The position numbers and the translations under genes are program-made. A stretch of DNA of 11,018 nucleotides from Lysobacterales bacterium (lineage in GTDB: Bacteria > Pseudomonadota > Gammaproteobacteria > Xanthomonadales > Xanthomonadaceae): assembly GCA_015655035.1 (NCBI GenBank), contig JAATFS010000398.1, positions 1 through 11,018 of the forward strand. The letters are read 5' to 3'. The notes under the pieces were generated by a model. The model worked only from the letters and a program-made list of their open reading frames with translations, was not told where the DNA came from and did not search any database. Positions 1 through 5,823 of the stretch are shown here, in pieces. Positions within the stretch are counted from its first letter, which is position 1, and each line of letters opens with the position of its first letter.

Positions 1-605
1 ACGCCGCCGAGATAGGTCAGCGGGGTCAGGATGAAGGTCGGCACGATCGCCACGTCGTCGAACTTGCGGGCGTAGACCGCGTTGATGAAGCCGGCCAGCG
101 AGAAGATCGTCGCGCCCAGCAGCACCGTGCTCAGCGTCACCAGCGGGTGCGGGATGCGCACGGGGGTGAAGAACATCGCGATGATCAGCACGATCACGCC
201 CACCATCAGTCCGCGCAGCACCGCACCGGCGACGTAGCCCCACAGGATCACCCAGTTAGGCATCGGGCTGACCAGCAGTTCCTCGACGTGGCGGCCGAAC
301 TTGGCGCCGAAGAAGCTCGAGCTGATGTTGCCGTAGCTGTTCTGGATCACGCTCATCATCACCAGGCCGGGGACGATGAAGGCCATGTAGCTGTAGCCGC
401 CCATCTCGCCCACGCGCGAGCCGATCAGGCCGCCGAAGATCAGGAAGTACAGCGTCATGGTGATCGCCGGCGGCACCAGGGTCTGGCCCCAGATGCGCAG
501 GATGCGGCTGACCTCGCGGCGCACCACGGTCAGCAGCGCGACCCAGTTGCGCTGGGTCGGAGTGGGATCGGAAGGGCTGGAAGCGGAGTTGGTTGTCGTA
601 GTCAT
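1..605 (-). CDS. yadH: ABC-2 type transporter permease, YadH-like (3' end cut by window edge)
   Basis: Inner-membrane permease of an ABC-2 family exporter, expected to form the channel driven by the ATPase encoded just upstream. The first 201 codons are visible from an ATG at 603-605; the C-terminus lies beyond the window. The N-terminus (about 30 residues) is polar, rich in Thr, Ser and Pro, and is followed by NWVALLTVVRREVSRILRIW, the usual cytoplasmic entry to the first helix. Hydrophobic segments follow, including TLVPPAITMTLYFLIFGGLI and one with the family-typical SSSFFGAKFGRHVEELLVSP, a stretch conserved in YadH/NodJ-like permeases. E. coli YadH is about 256 residues, so roughly 55 residues are missing. 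The start is 18 bases after the ATPase stop, so the two are probably co-transcribed. The substrate is unknown for YadGH-type exporters. The family call is firm; the symbol is by similarity only. Confidence 0.93.
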   Translation of the reverse strand, partial: MTTTTNSASSPSDPTPTQRNWVALLTVVRREVSRILRIWGQTLVPPAITMTLYFLIFGGLIGSRVGEMGGYSYMAFIVPGLVMMSVIQNSYGNISSSFFGAKFGRHVEELLVSPMPNWVILWGYVAGAVLRGLMVGVIVLIIAMFFTPVRIPHPLVTLSTVLLGATIFSLAGFINAVYARKFDDVAIVPTFILTPLTYLGG

Positions 606-623
606 TGGCGTCGGCGAAGGCGA

Positions 624-1640
624 TCAGGTGGCGGTGGAGGGTGTTGGCGATTGGCCATCGCCCACTGCCGGGCGGCTTTCGGCTGCCGTGGGTTTGCCCT
701 CCGGCGGGTCTCCGGTGAGGCGTACGAACAGTTCTTCCAATCGGTTGCTCTTGGTGCGCATCGAGCGCACGCGGATGCCGGCCGCGCTGAGTGCTTCGAA
801 CACCCGGTTCAGGTCCATCGCGCGCGGCATGTCCAGGTCCAGCGTATGCATGTCGTGCGCGGCCAGCGTGGTGCCTTCGATCAGCGGCAGCTGCGCCGGC
901 AGTTCGCCATCGATATCGAACAGGAAACCTTCCACGTCGAGCTTGGCCAGCAGCTCGCGCATCGGCCCCCGCTCGACGATGCGGCCATGATTGATGATGG
1001 CCAGGTTGCGGCACAGGTGCTCGGCTTCTTCCAGGTAGTGCGTGGTCAGGATGATGGTGGTGCCGGCGGCGTTGATCTCGCTCAGCACTCGCCACATGTC
1101 GCGGCGGATCTCGATATCCACGCCCGCAGTGGGTTCGTCGAGGATCAGCAGGCGCGGCTGGGTCATCATCGCGCGGGCGATCATCAGGCGGCGCTTCATG
1201 CCGCCGGACAAGGTGCGGCTCATGGCGTGCGCCTTGTCCCATAGGTGCGCGCGCTTGAGCTCCACTTCGGCCAAGCGCTCGGCTTGCGCGCGCGGCATGC
1301 CGTAGAAGCCGGCGTAGTTGACCAGGATGTCGAAGGGTTTTTCGAACAGGTTGAAGTTGATTTCCTGCGGCACCAGCCCGATCAGCCGCATTGCCGCGCT
1401 GCGCTGGTGCACCAGGTCGGTGCCGAATACCTGGACCTGTCCCTGGCTCAGGTTGACCAGCGAGCTGATGATGCCGATCAGCGTGGACTTGCCGGCGCCG
1501 TTGGGGCCGAGGAGGGCGAAGAAATCGCCGGGCTCTACGTCGAGCGAAACGCCCTTGAGGGCTTGTACCCCTGTGTCGTAGGTCTTGCGCAGATCGCGCA
1601 CGCGCAGGGCGGGCGCCACGGGGACGGGTGTCGGACTCAA
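624..1640 (-). CDS. yadG: ABC transporter ATP-binding protein, YadG-like
   Basis: Cytoplasmic ATPase that powers the YadH-like permease encoded next. The 338-residue product has a complete nucleotide-binding domain: Walker A GPNGAGKST (residues 45-53), Q-loop Gln92 in LVPQE, signature LSGGMKRR (144-151), Walker B LLILDEP (164-170) and H-loop His201 in TTHYLEEAE. A C-terminal accessory region of about 100 residues follows, ending in a polar Pro/Ser/Thr tail. I place the start at a TTG (1638-1640) because it sits about 5 bases after an AAGGGA ribosome-binding-like sequence and puts the ALRVRDLRKTY strand about 10 residues in, as in YadG homologues. The frame stays open further upstream, to 2252, but that extension is antisense to fpr and looks unlike any ABC protein. 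A GTG at codon 8 is an alternative start. YadG of E. coli is about 308 residues, so this copy is slightly longer at its C-terminus. Confidence 0.93.
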   Translation of the reverse strand: MSPTPVPVAPALRVRDLRKTYDTGVQALKGVSLDVEPGDFFALLGPNGAGKSTLIGIISSLVNLSQGQVQVFGTDLVHQRSAAMRLIGLVPQEINFNLFEKPFDILVNYAGFYGMPRAQAERLAEVELKRAHLWDKAHAMSRTLSGGMKRRLMIARAMMTQPRLLILDEPTAGVDIEIRRDMWRVLSEINAAGTTIILTTHYLEEAEHLCRNLAIINHGRIVERGPMRELLAKLDVEGFLFDIDGELPAQLPLIEGTTLAAHDMHTLDLDMPRAMDLNRVFEALSAAGIRVRSMRTKSNRLEELFVRLTGDPPEGKPTAAESRPAVGDGQSPTPSTAT

Positions 1641-1736
1641 GGGGATCCCTTCGCGCCGGGGTCGGCGCAGCGAAAAGCAGCCGCTAGTATAGAAGCCTGC
1701 ATTGGCCCGCTCCTGACCTGGACTGTCCCATTCCCC
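1641..1736. promoter_or_regulatory. Divergent promoter region between yadG and fpr
   Basis: A 96-base gap between two divergently transcribed genes, so it must carry their start signals unless they are read through from outside. The only AT-rich stretch is CTAGTATAG at 1684-1692. Read on the plus strand it gives a -10-like TAGTAT (1685-1690), placing a transcript start about 40 bases before the fpr GTG. Read on the minus strand it gives TATACT (1686-1691), placing a start about 40 bases before the yadG TTG. No good -35 hexamer is visible at 16-18 bases from either. No operator-like repeat was seen. This is inference from sequence only. Confidence 0.45.
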
Positions 1737-2486
1737 GTGCTCGACCCATTTCCCCTCATCCTCGTACATCGGCACATGCTGGCGCCCGGGGTGGTGCATT
1801 GCCGGTTCGTGCGTAAAGACGGCCAGCCGCTGGTGTTCCAGCCGGGCCAGTTCATCCAGGTGCATTTCCACTACGTCGATGGCAGCGCGACCAAGCGCAG
1901 TTATTCGCTGGCCACGTGGCAGGAACCGGCCGATGGAGCGAGCCCGACGCTGGAGATCGCGGTCAGCTACGTGCCTGGCGGCGCGGCGACCGCGTTGTTC
2001 GAGCGCCTGGAGATCGGCGATTCGCTGATGGCCAGTGGGCCGTACGGCCGCTTCTGCCTGATGCCCGGCGATTTCAATCGCCGCTACCTGTTGATCGCCA
2101 CCGGTACCGGGATCACGCCGTATCGGGCGATGCTGCCGTTGCTGGCACGCGCCATTGCCGAGCGTGGGGTCGAGGTCGTCGTGCTGCAGGGCGCGCGTAG
2201 CCCGGCCGAGCTGCTGTACGCCGACGAGTTCCGTGCCTTCGCCGATGCCCATCCCGGTTTCCGCTACCTGCCGTGCCTGTCGCGCGAGGGGCCACTGGAG
2301 CCGGATACCGAGGTATGCCGGGGGTACGTGCAGCAGCAGTTACCGGCGCTGCTGCCGGATCCGCGGCGCGATATCGCCTACCTGTGCGGCAATCCGGACA
2401 TGGTCGATGGCGCTTTCCAGGTGCTGCGCGCGGCGGGCTTGAGCGGGGCGCAGATCCGCCGCGAGAAATACGTCAGCAGCCGCTAG
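1737..2486 (+). CDS. fpr: Ferredoxin/flavodoxin--NADP(+) reductase family protein
   Basis: FAD-dependent oxidoreductase of the cytoplasm that moves electrons between NADPH and a ferredoxin or flavodoxin. The 249-residue product (GTG start) matches the family length. It has the FAD-binding RSYSLA (residues 54-59) with a second flavin contact region GGAATALF (81-88), then GPYGRF (101-106). The NADP-binding half has GTGITPY (123-129), CGNPDMV (217-223) and a C-terminus of EKY plus four residues, the Tyr being in the usual flavin-stacking place. The GTG at 1737 is preferred because the first beta strand (FPLILVHRHM) would be lost if translation began at the ATG at 1776. No clear ribosome-binding site precedes either. 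The gene diverges from yadG and converges on ybaN, its last 14 bases overlapping the end of ybaN. In Pseudomonas an Fpr enzyme feeds electrons to a heme oxygenase, and one is encoded two genes away here. Start confidence is lower than family confidence. Confidence 0.9.
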   Translation: MLDPFPLILVHRHMLAPGVVHCRFVRKDGQPLVFQPGQFIQVHFHYVDGSATKRSYSLATWQEPADGASPTLEIAVSYVPGGAATALFERLEIGDSLMASGPYGRFCLMPGDFNRRYLLIATGTGITPYRAMLPLLARAIAERGVEVVVLQGARSPAELLYADEFRAFADAHPGFRYLPCLSREGPLEPDTEVCRGYVQQQLPALLPDPRRDIAYLCGNPDMVDGAFQVLRAAGLSGAQIRREKYVSSR

Positions 2487-2916
2487 CCGGTTCGGGCCTG
2501 CGCCATAGCCAGACCTGCACGCCGGCCATGCAGGCCACGGCGATGGCCACGGCCCAGGGGTGCGGCACGAACAGGATCAATACCGCACTGCACAGCAGCA
2601 TCGATGCCGTGGCGCACCACTTGGCGCGGCGGCTGACGCGGCGGCCGTCGTGCCAGTGGTGCAGCATCGGGCCAAAGATACGGTGGCGCATCAGCCAGGC
2701 ATGGAAGCGCGGCGAACTGCGCGCAGCGGCCCAGGCCGACAACAGTACGAATTCGGTGCTGGGCAGGCCGGGCAGGAACAGCCCGAGCACGGCCACGCCG
2801 AGGCTGACCACGGCCAGGGCCAGCAGCAACGGACGCGCGAACCGGGAACCGGCGTTCGCGCCTCCGCTGCGGGTCGGGGTACCGGAATTGCCGGTTCCAG
2901 CCGACCGTGCATTCAT
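2473..2916 (-). CDS. YbaN/DUF454 family small inner-membrane protein
   Basis: A 147-residue membrane protein of unknown function. It carries the DUF454 hallmark: a hydrophobic helix ending LFLPGLPSTEFVLLSAWAAA (residues 46-65), followed by ARSSPRFHAWLMRHRIFGP. Two further hydrophobic segments lie near residues 102-117 and 120-137, so three to four membrane passes are likely. The N-terminal 25 residues are polar and low in complexity (Gly, Ser, Thr, Asn). The ATG shares its A with the TGA of the heme oxygenase gene (TGATG at 2914-2918), a typical translational-coupling arrangement, so the two are very probably one operon. DUF454 genes often sit near heme or iron genes, but no biochemical role is established, and I infer only a functional link with the heme oxygenase. 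The 3' end overlaps fpr on the opposite strand by 14 bases. Confidence 0.88.
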   Translation of the reverse strand: MNARSAGTGNSGTPTRSGGANAGSRFARPLLLALAVVSLGVAVLGLFLPGLPSTEFVLLSAWAAARSSPRFHAWLMRHRIFGPMLHHWHDGRRVSRRAKWCATASMLLCSAVLILFVPHPWAVAIAVACMAGVQVWLWRRPEPASGC

Positions 2917-3506
2917 CAGGGCTGGCCGAAATAGCGCGTGAGCAGCTGGCCAAAACGTGCGTAGGCGGCGTTGGCGCCCGCGATGATGGCGTCATGCTGG
3001 CTGCTGTCCAGCGCCTCGCTGTCCAGTGCGGCGACGAAGCGGCGCCAGACGATCGCACGGCCTTCCGGGTAGGCCGCCAGGTTGCGCGCGCCGAATTCGG
3101 CCGACAGGCCCAGGTTGGCCTTGGCTTCCTTGAACAGGAACGCCGCACCCAGGGTGGAGCCTTCGGATACGTAGAGCCAGCCCAGCGCTTCGGGCATGGC
3201 CACGCCTTCGCTGGCGATCACGTCCTGCGGCGCGGGTTGGTCGAGGTCGCGCAGGTCGGCCAGCGCGGCCTCCTGGCGGCCCCGCATGTCCAGGTCCGGC
3301 ACTGCCGACCGGACCGCCGGGTCGTTGAACAGATGCTCGACATCGCGCTGGAACAGGTACTGCGCGGCAACGAAGCTGGCGTAGGCCGGGCGGCTGGAAA
3401 ACGGCGCGCCGTGCTCCATCAGGCGATGCATGCGCAGATGCTCGGACTCGGTCTCTTGCTTGAGGCGCTGCGAAAGGGAGGGGCGTTCCAGAATGTCGGT
3501 AGTCAT
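2916..3506 (-). CDS. hemO: Biliverdin-producing heme oxygenase (HemO/PigA/BphO-type)
   Basis: Cytoplasmic enzyme that opens heme with O2 and reductant to give biliverdin, iron and CO. The 196-residue length is typical of the bacterial HemO/PigA/BphO group. The proximal helix reads LKQETESEHLRMHRLME, with His23 in the T-x3-H position expected for the axial heme ligand. The distal helix reads YVSEGSTLGAAFLF (112-125) with the flexible glycine-rich kink over the heme. I start at the ATG at 3504-3506 (MTTDILERP): the 25-residue extension upstream (from 3581) is basic, proline-containing and unlike the family. The gene is coupled to ybaN by TGATG. No bacteriophytochrome gene is in view, so iron recovery from heme or a distant phytochrome partner are both possible. 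The nearby fpr is a candidate electron donor. Which meso carbon is cleaved cannot be read from the sequence. Confidence 0.9.
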   Translation of the reverse strand: MTTDILERPSLSQRLKQETESEHLRMHRLMEHGAPFSSRPAYASFVAAQYLFQRDVEHLFNDPAVRSAVPDLDMRGRQEAALADLRDLDQPAPQDVIASEGVAMPEALGWLYVSEGSTLGAAFLFKEAKANLGLSAEFGARNLAAYPEGRAIVWRRFVAALDSEALDSSQHDAIIAGANAAYARFGQLLTRYFGQP

Positions 3507-3612
3507 GGTGGTAGACGGCCTGCGCCGATCATTGAGCAAGGGGATGAGTTGTTTTTTACTGTGGGTGCAGCGTGTTGGCACGTTAAAGGTTGTTAACCTG
3601 GGCGCCGACGGA
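3507..3612 (-). promoter_or_regulatory. Noncoding gap: probable heme oxygenase promoter region
   Basis: A 106-base gap between the stop of the M50-HlyD gene and the start of the heme oxygenase gene, both on the minus strand. It is clearly more AT-rich than the flanking genes (runs such as GTTTTTTAC near 3551-3559 and GTTAAAGGTTGTTAAC at 3582-3597). A separate promoter for the heme oxygenase-ybaN pair is therefore likely, but I found no convincing -35/-10 pair and no recognisable Fur box. The gap would also hold the end of the long upstream operon. Confidence 0.4.
3582..3599. repeat. Small palindrome with overlapping GTTAA direct repeat; operator or weak terminator candidate
   Basis: AGGTT-gtt-AACCT (3587-3599) is a perfect 5-base inverted repeat with a 3-base loop. 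GTTAA also occurs twice exactly 10 bases apart (3582-3586 and 3592-3596), one helical turn, and GTTAA/TTAAC form a second overlapping inverted repeat. Read on the minus strand the hairpin is followed by TTTAACG, so it could be a weak intrinsic terminator 14 bases after the M50-HlyD stop. The stem is short and the T-tract is poor. The alternative is a regulator binding site upstream of the heme oxygenase gene. Confidence 0.3.
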
Positions 3613-5823
3613 TCAGAACCCGCTCTCGCGTACCAGCACTGCGGCGACCCGGCGCCACGCGCGCAGCAACAGGCTTTCGGCCTGGCCGTCGATCAGCGCG
3701 GTGCCACGCAGCGCCTGTGCCTGCGGCAGCCCCGGAGCTGCATCGCTGGCCGGTTGCAACAGCACGCGGTAGATCGCCTGTTCTGGTGCCCATTCTTCGC
3801 TTTCCCCGGCGTGTTCGGGGCGTGCCGAGCGCGGCGCGCGTTCGGCGGCGATGCCGCCGCCGTTGGCCGAGGCCAGTTCCGGAACCGCGCCAAGACGCCG
3901 GGTCGCGGTGGCCGCCACCGACATTACCTGCAGCGACCAGGCGGGCTGGCCGGGATCGTCCGGCAGGAAGCGCGCACGGTCGCCACGCTGGACGCGGCGC
4001 AGGTCGCTTTCGGCGACATAGGCTTCGATCAGTGCGCGCTTGGGCGCAGCCAGGGTGCCGAGCCATTCGCCGGCGCCCACCCATTCGCCTGCGGCCAGCG
4101 GTTCGGCGCGCTCGGCCAGCACCCCGGCGAATGGCGCGGCCAGGGTCAGCTGTGCCTGCTGTCGTTCGAGCACGCTCAGCCGCGCGCGCGCGGCTTGCAG
4201 CTCCTGCTGGGCGGCGGGAACGGAGCCCACCGTTTCCCGGCGCATGGACTGGAAATCGAGTTGCCACGCGAGTACGTCGATGCGCTGGCGCAGCGTCCGC
4301 AATTCGTGGTCCAGGTCGGGCGAGGCGAGCACGAACAACGGCGCGCCGGCCGCCACGGCCTGCCCGGGCGCGGCCAGGATGTGTTCCAGGCGTGCACCCA
4401 CCGGCGCGATCAGCCGGCTCTGCTGGGCCGCGCGCGCCAGCGCCGGCGCTTGTACGCGGGTCTGCCAGGGGATGGCCGCCAGCAGCAGCACAATGCCCAG
4501 CCCGGCGGTGGTGCACAGGCTGCGGCGGTTCCAGTGGGTGTCGCCGGTGCGCAGGCGTTGCGACCAGGTGCGCAGTTCGGTATGGATGGGACGGATCACG
4601 AAGAACACGATCTCGATGGCGAACAGGACGATGCCCAGCAGCTTGAAGGCAAAGTGATAGACCAGCAGGGCAATGCCCATGAACAGGAAGAAGCGGTAGA
4701 CCCAGGTGCAGAACGCATAGGCGATCAGGGTGCGCTCGCGCCACGGCGCGAAGGTCTCCGGCCGCGCATCGCCAAAACCGAACAGCCATTCGCGCAGCCG
4801 CCAGCGGGCCAGCGCGAAGGCGCGCGGTTGCAGATTGGGCACGTTGAGCGCATCGGCCAGCAGGAAGTAGCCATCGAAGCGTGCGAACGGATTGAGGTTG
4901 ATCGTCAGTGTCATCAACCAGGTGGTCGCGGCCAGCATGAAGGCGGCGCTGCGCAGCATGCCGTCGGGCAGGAAGCTCCAGGACAGCAGGGCCCAGGCCG
5001 CGATCGCGGTCTCGGTGAGCATGCCGGCCGCGCCGATCGCCATGCGCTGGCGTCGGCGTTGCAGGCGCCAGGCGCCGGACGAATCGGTGTAAAGCACCGG
5101 CCACAACACCATGAAGGCGACGCCCATGCTGGCCACGCGGCAGCCGTAGTGCTTGGCGGTGTAGGCATGGCCCAGCTCATGCAGGATCTTGGTGCAGGCC
5201 AGGGTCAGGGCCGCGATCACGGCCCCTTCGAAGGTGAAGAAGTGCAGGAAGGTATGCACGAAGGCATCCCACTGGCGTGCCGCCAGGAACAGGCCGAGCA
5301 CACCGGCGGCGACGCTGGCGATCGCGAAGCCGCGACGGAAGATCCAGCGGCGCACCCAGGCGATGCTGCGGTCCAGCGCCGCGTCCGGCTGCAGCAGCGG
5401 CAGCCGGAAGAACAGATAGTGATGGATCAGCCACGAAAACCAGTGGCTGGAGCGCGTGGCCTGCGCCTCGCGCGCGTAGCGCTCGCAGGCGGGCGCGCCG
5501 CGCAGTTGCAGCAGGCTTTGCCGTTCGAGGAAGCCGGCCAGTTCCTGTACGTCCTCCACGCCGATATCCAGCGCGGTTTCGCGGCTGGTCGCGTCGGCGA
5601 TGCGTTGCGGCGCGCGCAATGACCAGCGCGCGAGCAATTCGGCCTCGGCCCAGCCGATCTGGAAGAACAGGCCGCGCCCGGGATCTTCCAGCGTCCAGGT
5701 CGGGCTGCCGTCGTGCGCGGGCGGGCCACGGTGCAGCAGCAGTTCCTCGCGCAGCGGCGCCACCGCCGCGTTGCCCGCGACGCGGGGCGGGCTTGCCGGC
5801 AGCGCGGGCAGGACCGCGCTCAC
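3613..5823 (-). CDS. M50/site-2-type membrane metalloprotease fused to a HlyD-type periplasmic adaptor arm
   Basis: A 736-residue inner-membrane protein joining three parts. Residues about 22-98 form a soluble module (TWTLEDPGRGLFF ... VEDVQELAGFLERQSLL) resembling the PqqD-like/winged-helix heads of this peptidase family. Residues about 170-455 are polytopic membrane with the M50 zinc motif HELGH (215-219) and the distal NPFARFDGYF (311-320), whose Asp317 fits the third ligand. After the last helix (about 436-452) comes a HlyD-like arm: lipoyl half-motif (470-501), a short coiled coil (about 495-555), the second half-motif APFAGVLAERAEPLAAGEWV (563-582), then a beta-barrel-like end. The start is a GTG in a GTGA overlap with the upstream stop (5820-5823); the frame stays open to 6843 but that extension is antisense-like. 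It is similar to proteins named 'putative peptide zinc metalloprotease'. Substrate and protease activity are unproven; the metal ligands are intact. Confidence 0.9.
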   Translation of the reverse strand: MSAVLPALPASPPRVAGNAAVAPLREELLLHRGPPAHDGSPTWTLEDPGRGLFFQIGWAEAELLARWSLRAPQRIADATSRETALDIGVEDVQELAGFLERQSLLQLRGAPACERYAREAQATRSSHWFSWLIHHYLFFRLPLLQPDAALDRSIAWVRRWIFRRGFAIASVAAGVLGLFLAARQWDAFVHTFLHFFTFEGAVIAALTLACTKILHELGHAYTAKHYGCRVASMGVAFMVLWPVLYTDSSGAWRLQRRRQRMAIGAAGMLTETAIAAWALLSWSFLPDGMLRSAAFMLAATTWLMTLTINLNPFARFDGYFLLADALNVPNLQPRAFALARWRLREWLFGFGDARPETFAPWRERTLIAYAFCTWVYRFFLFMGIALLVYHFAFKLLGIVLFAIEIVFFVIRPIHTELRTWSQRLRTGDTHWNRRSLCTTAGLGIVLLLAAIPWQTRVQAPALARAAQQSRLIAPVGARLEHILAAPGQAVAAGAPLFVLASPDLDHELRTLRQRIDVLAWQLDFQSMRRETVGSVPAAQQELQAARARLSVLERQQAQLTLAAPFAGVLAERAEPLAAGEWVGAGEWLGTLAAPKRALIEAYVAESDLRRVQRGDRARFLPDDPGQPAWSLQVMSVAATATRRLGAVPELASANGGGIAAERAPRSARPEHAGESEEWAPEQAIYRVLLQPASDAAPGLPQAQALRGTALIDGQAESLLLRAWRRVAAVLVRESGF

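Noticed and set aside
147..1244. 365-codon plus-strand open frame rich in His, Asp and Ala, resembling a metal-binding protein
   Set aside because: It is antisense to the permease and ATPase genes, whose motifs are unmistakable; the His/Asp richness comes from the reverse complement of hydrophobic codons.
624..1640. YadG-like ATPase as the missing motor for the M50/HlyD/TolC locus
   Set aside because: It has its own permease directly downstream, belongs to the ABC-2 class rather than the type I secretion class, and is separated from the export locus by fpr and the heme oxygenase operon.
1641..2252. N-terminal extension of the YadG-like ATPase frame
   Set aside because: It is antisense to fpr and resembles no ABC protein; the TTG at 1640 gives the family N-terminus.
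4179..4194. Perfect 16-base alternating GC palindrome
   Set aside because: It lies inside the M50-HlyD coding sequence, encoding Ala-Arg repeats of the coiled coil; codon bias explains it and nothing suggests a functional site.
3430..5622. 730-codon open frame on the plus strand
   Set aside because: It is antisense to the M50-HlyD gene. Its product is rich in Gln, Gly, Arg and His without domains or hydrophobic pattern, as expected from the reverse strand of a GC-rich gene.
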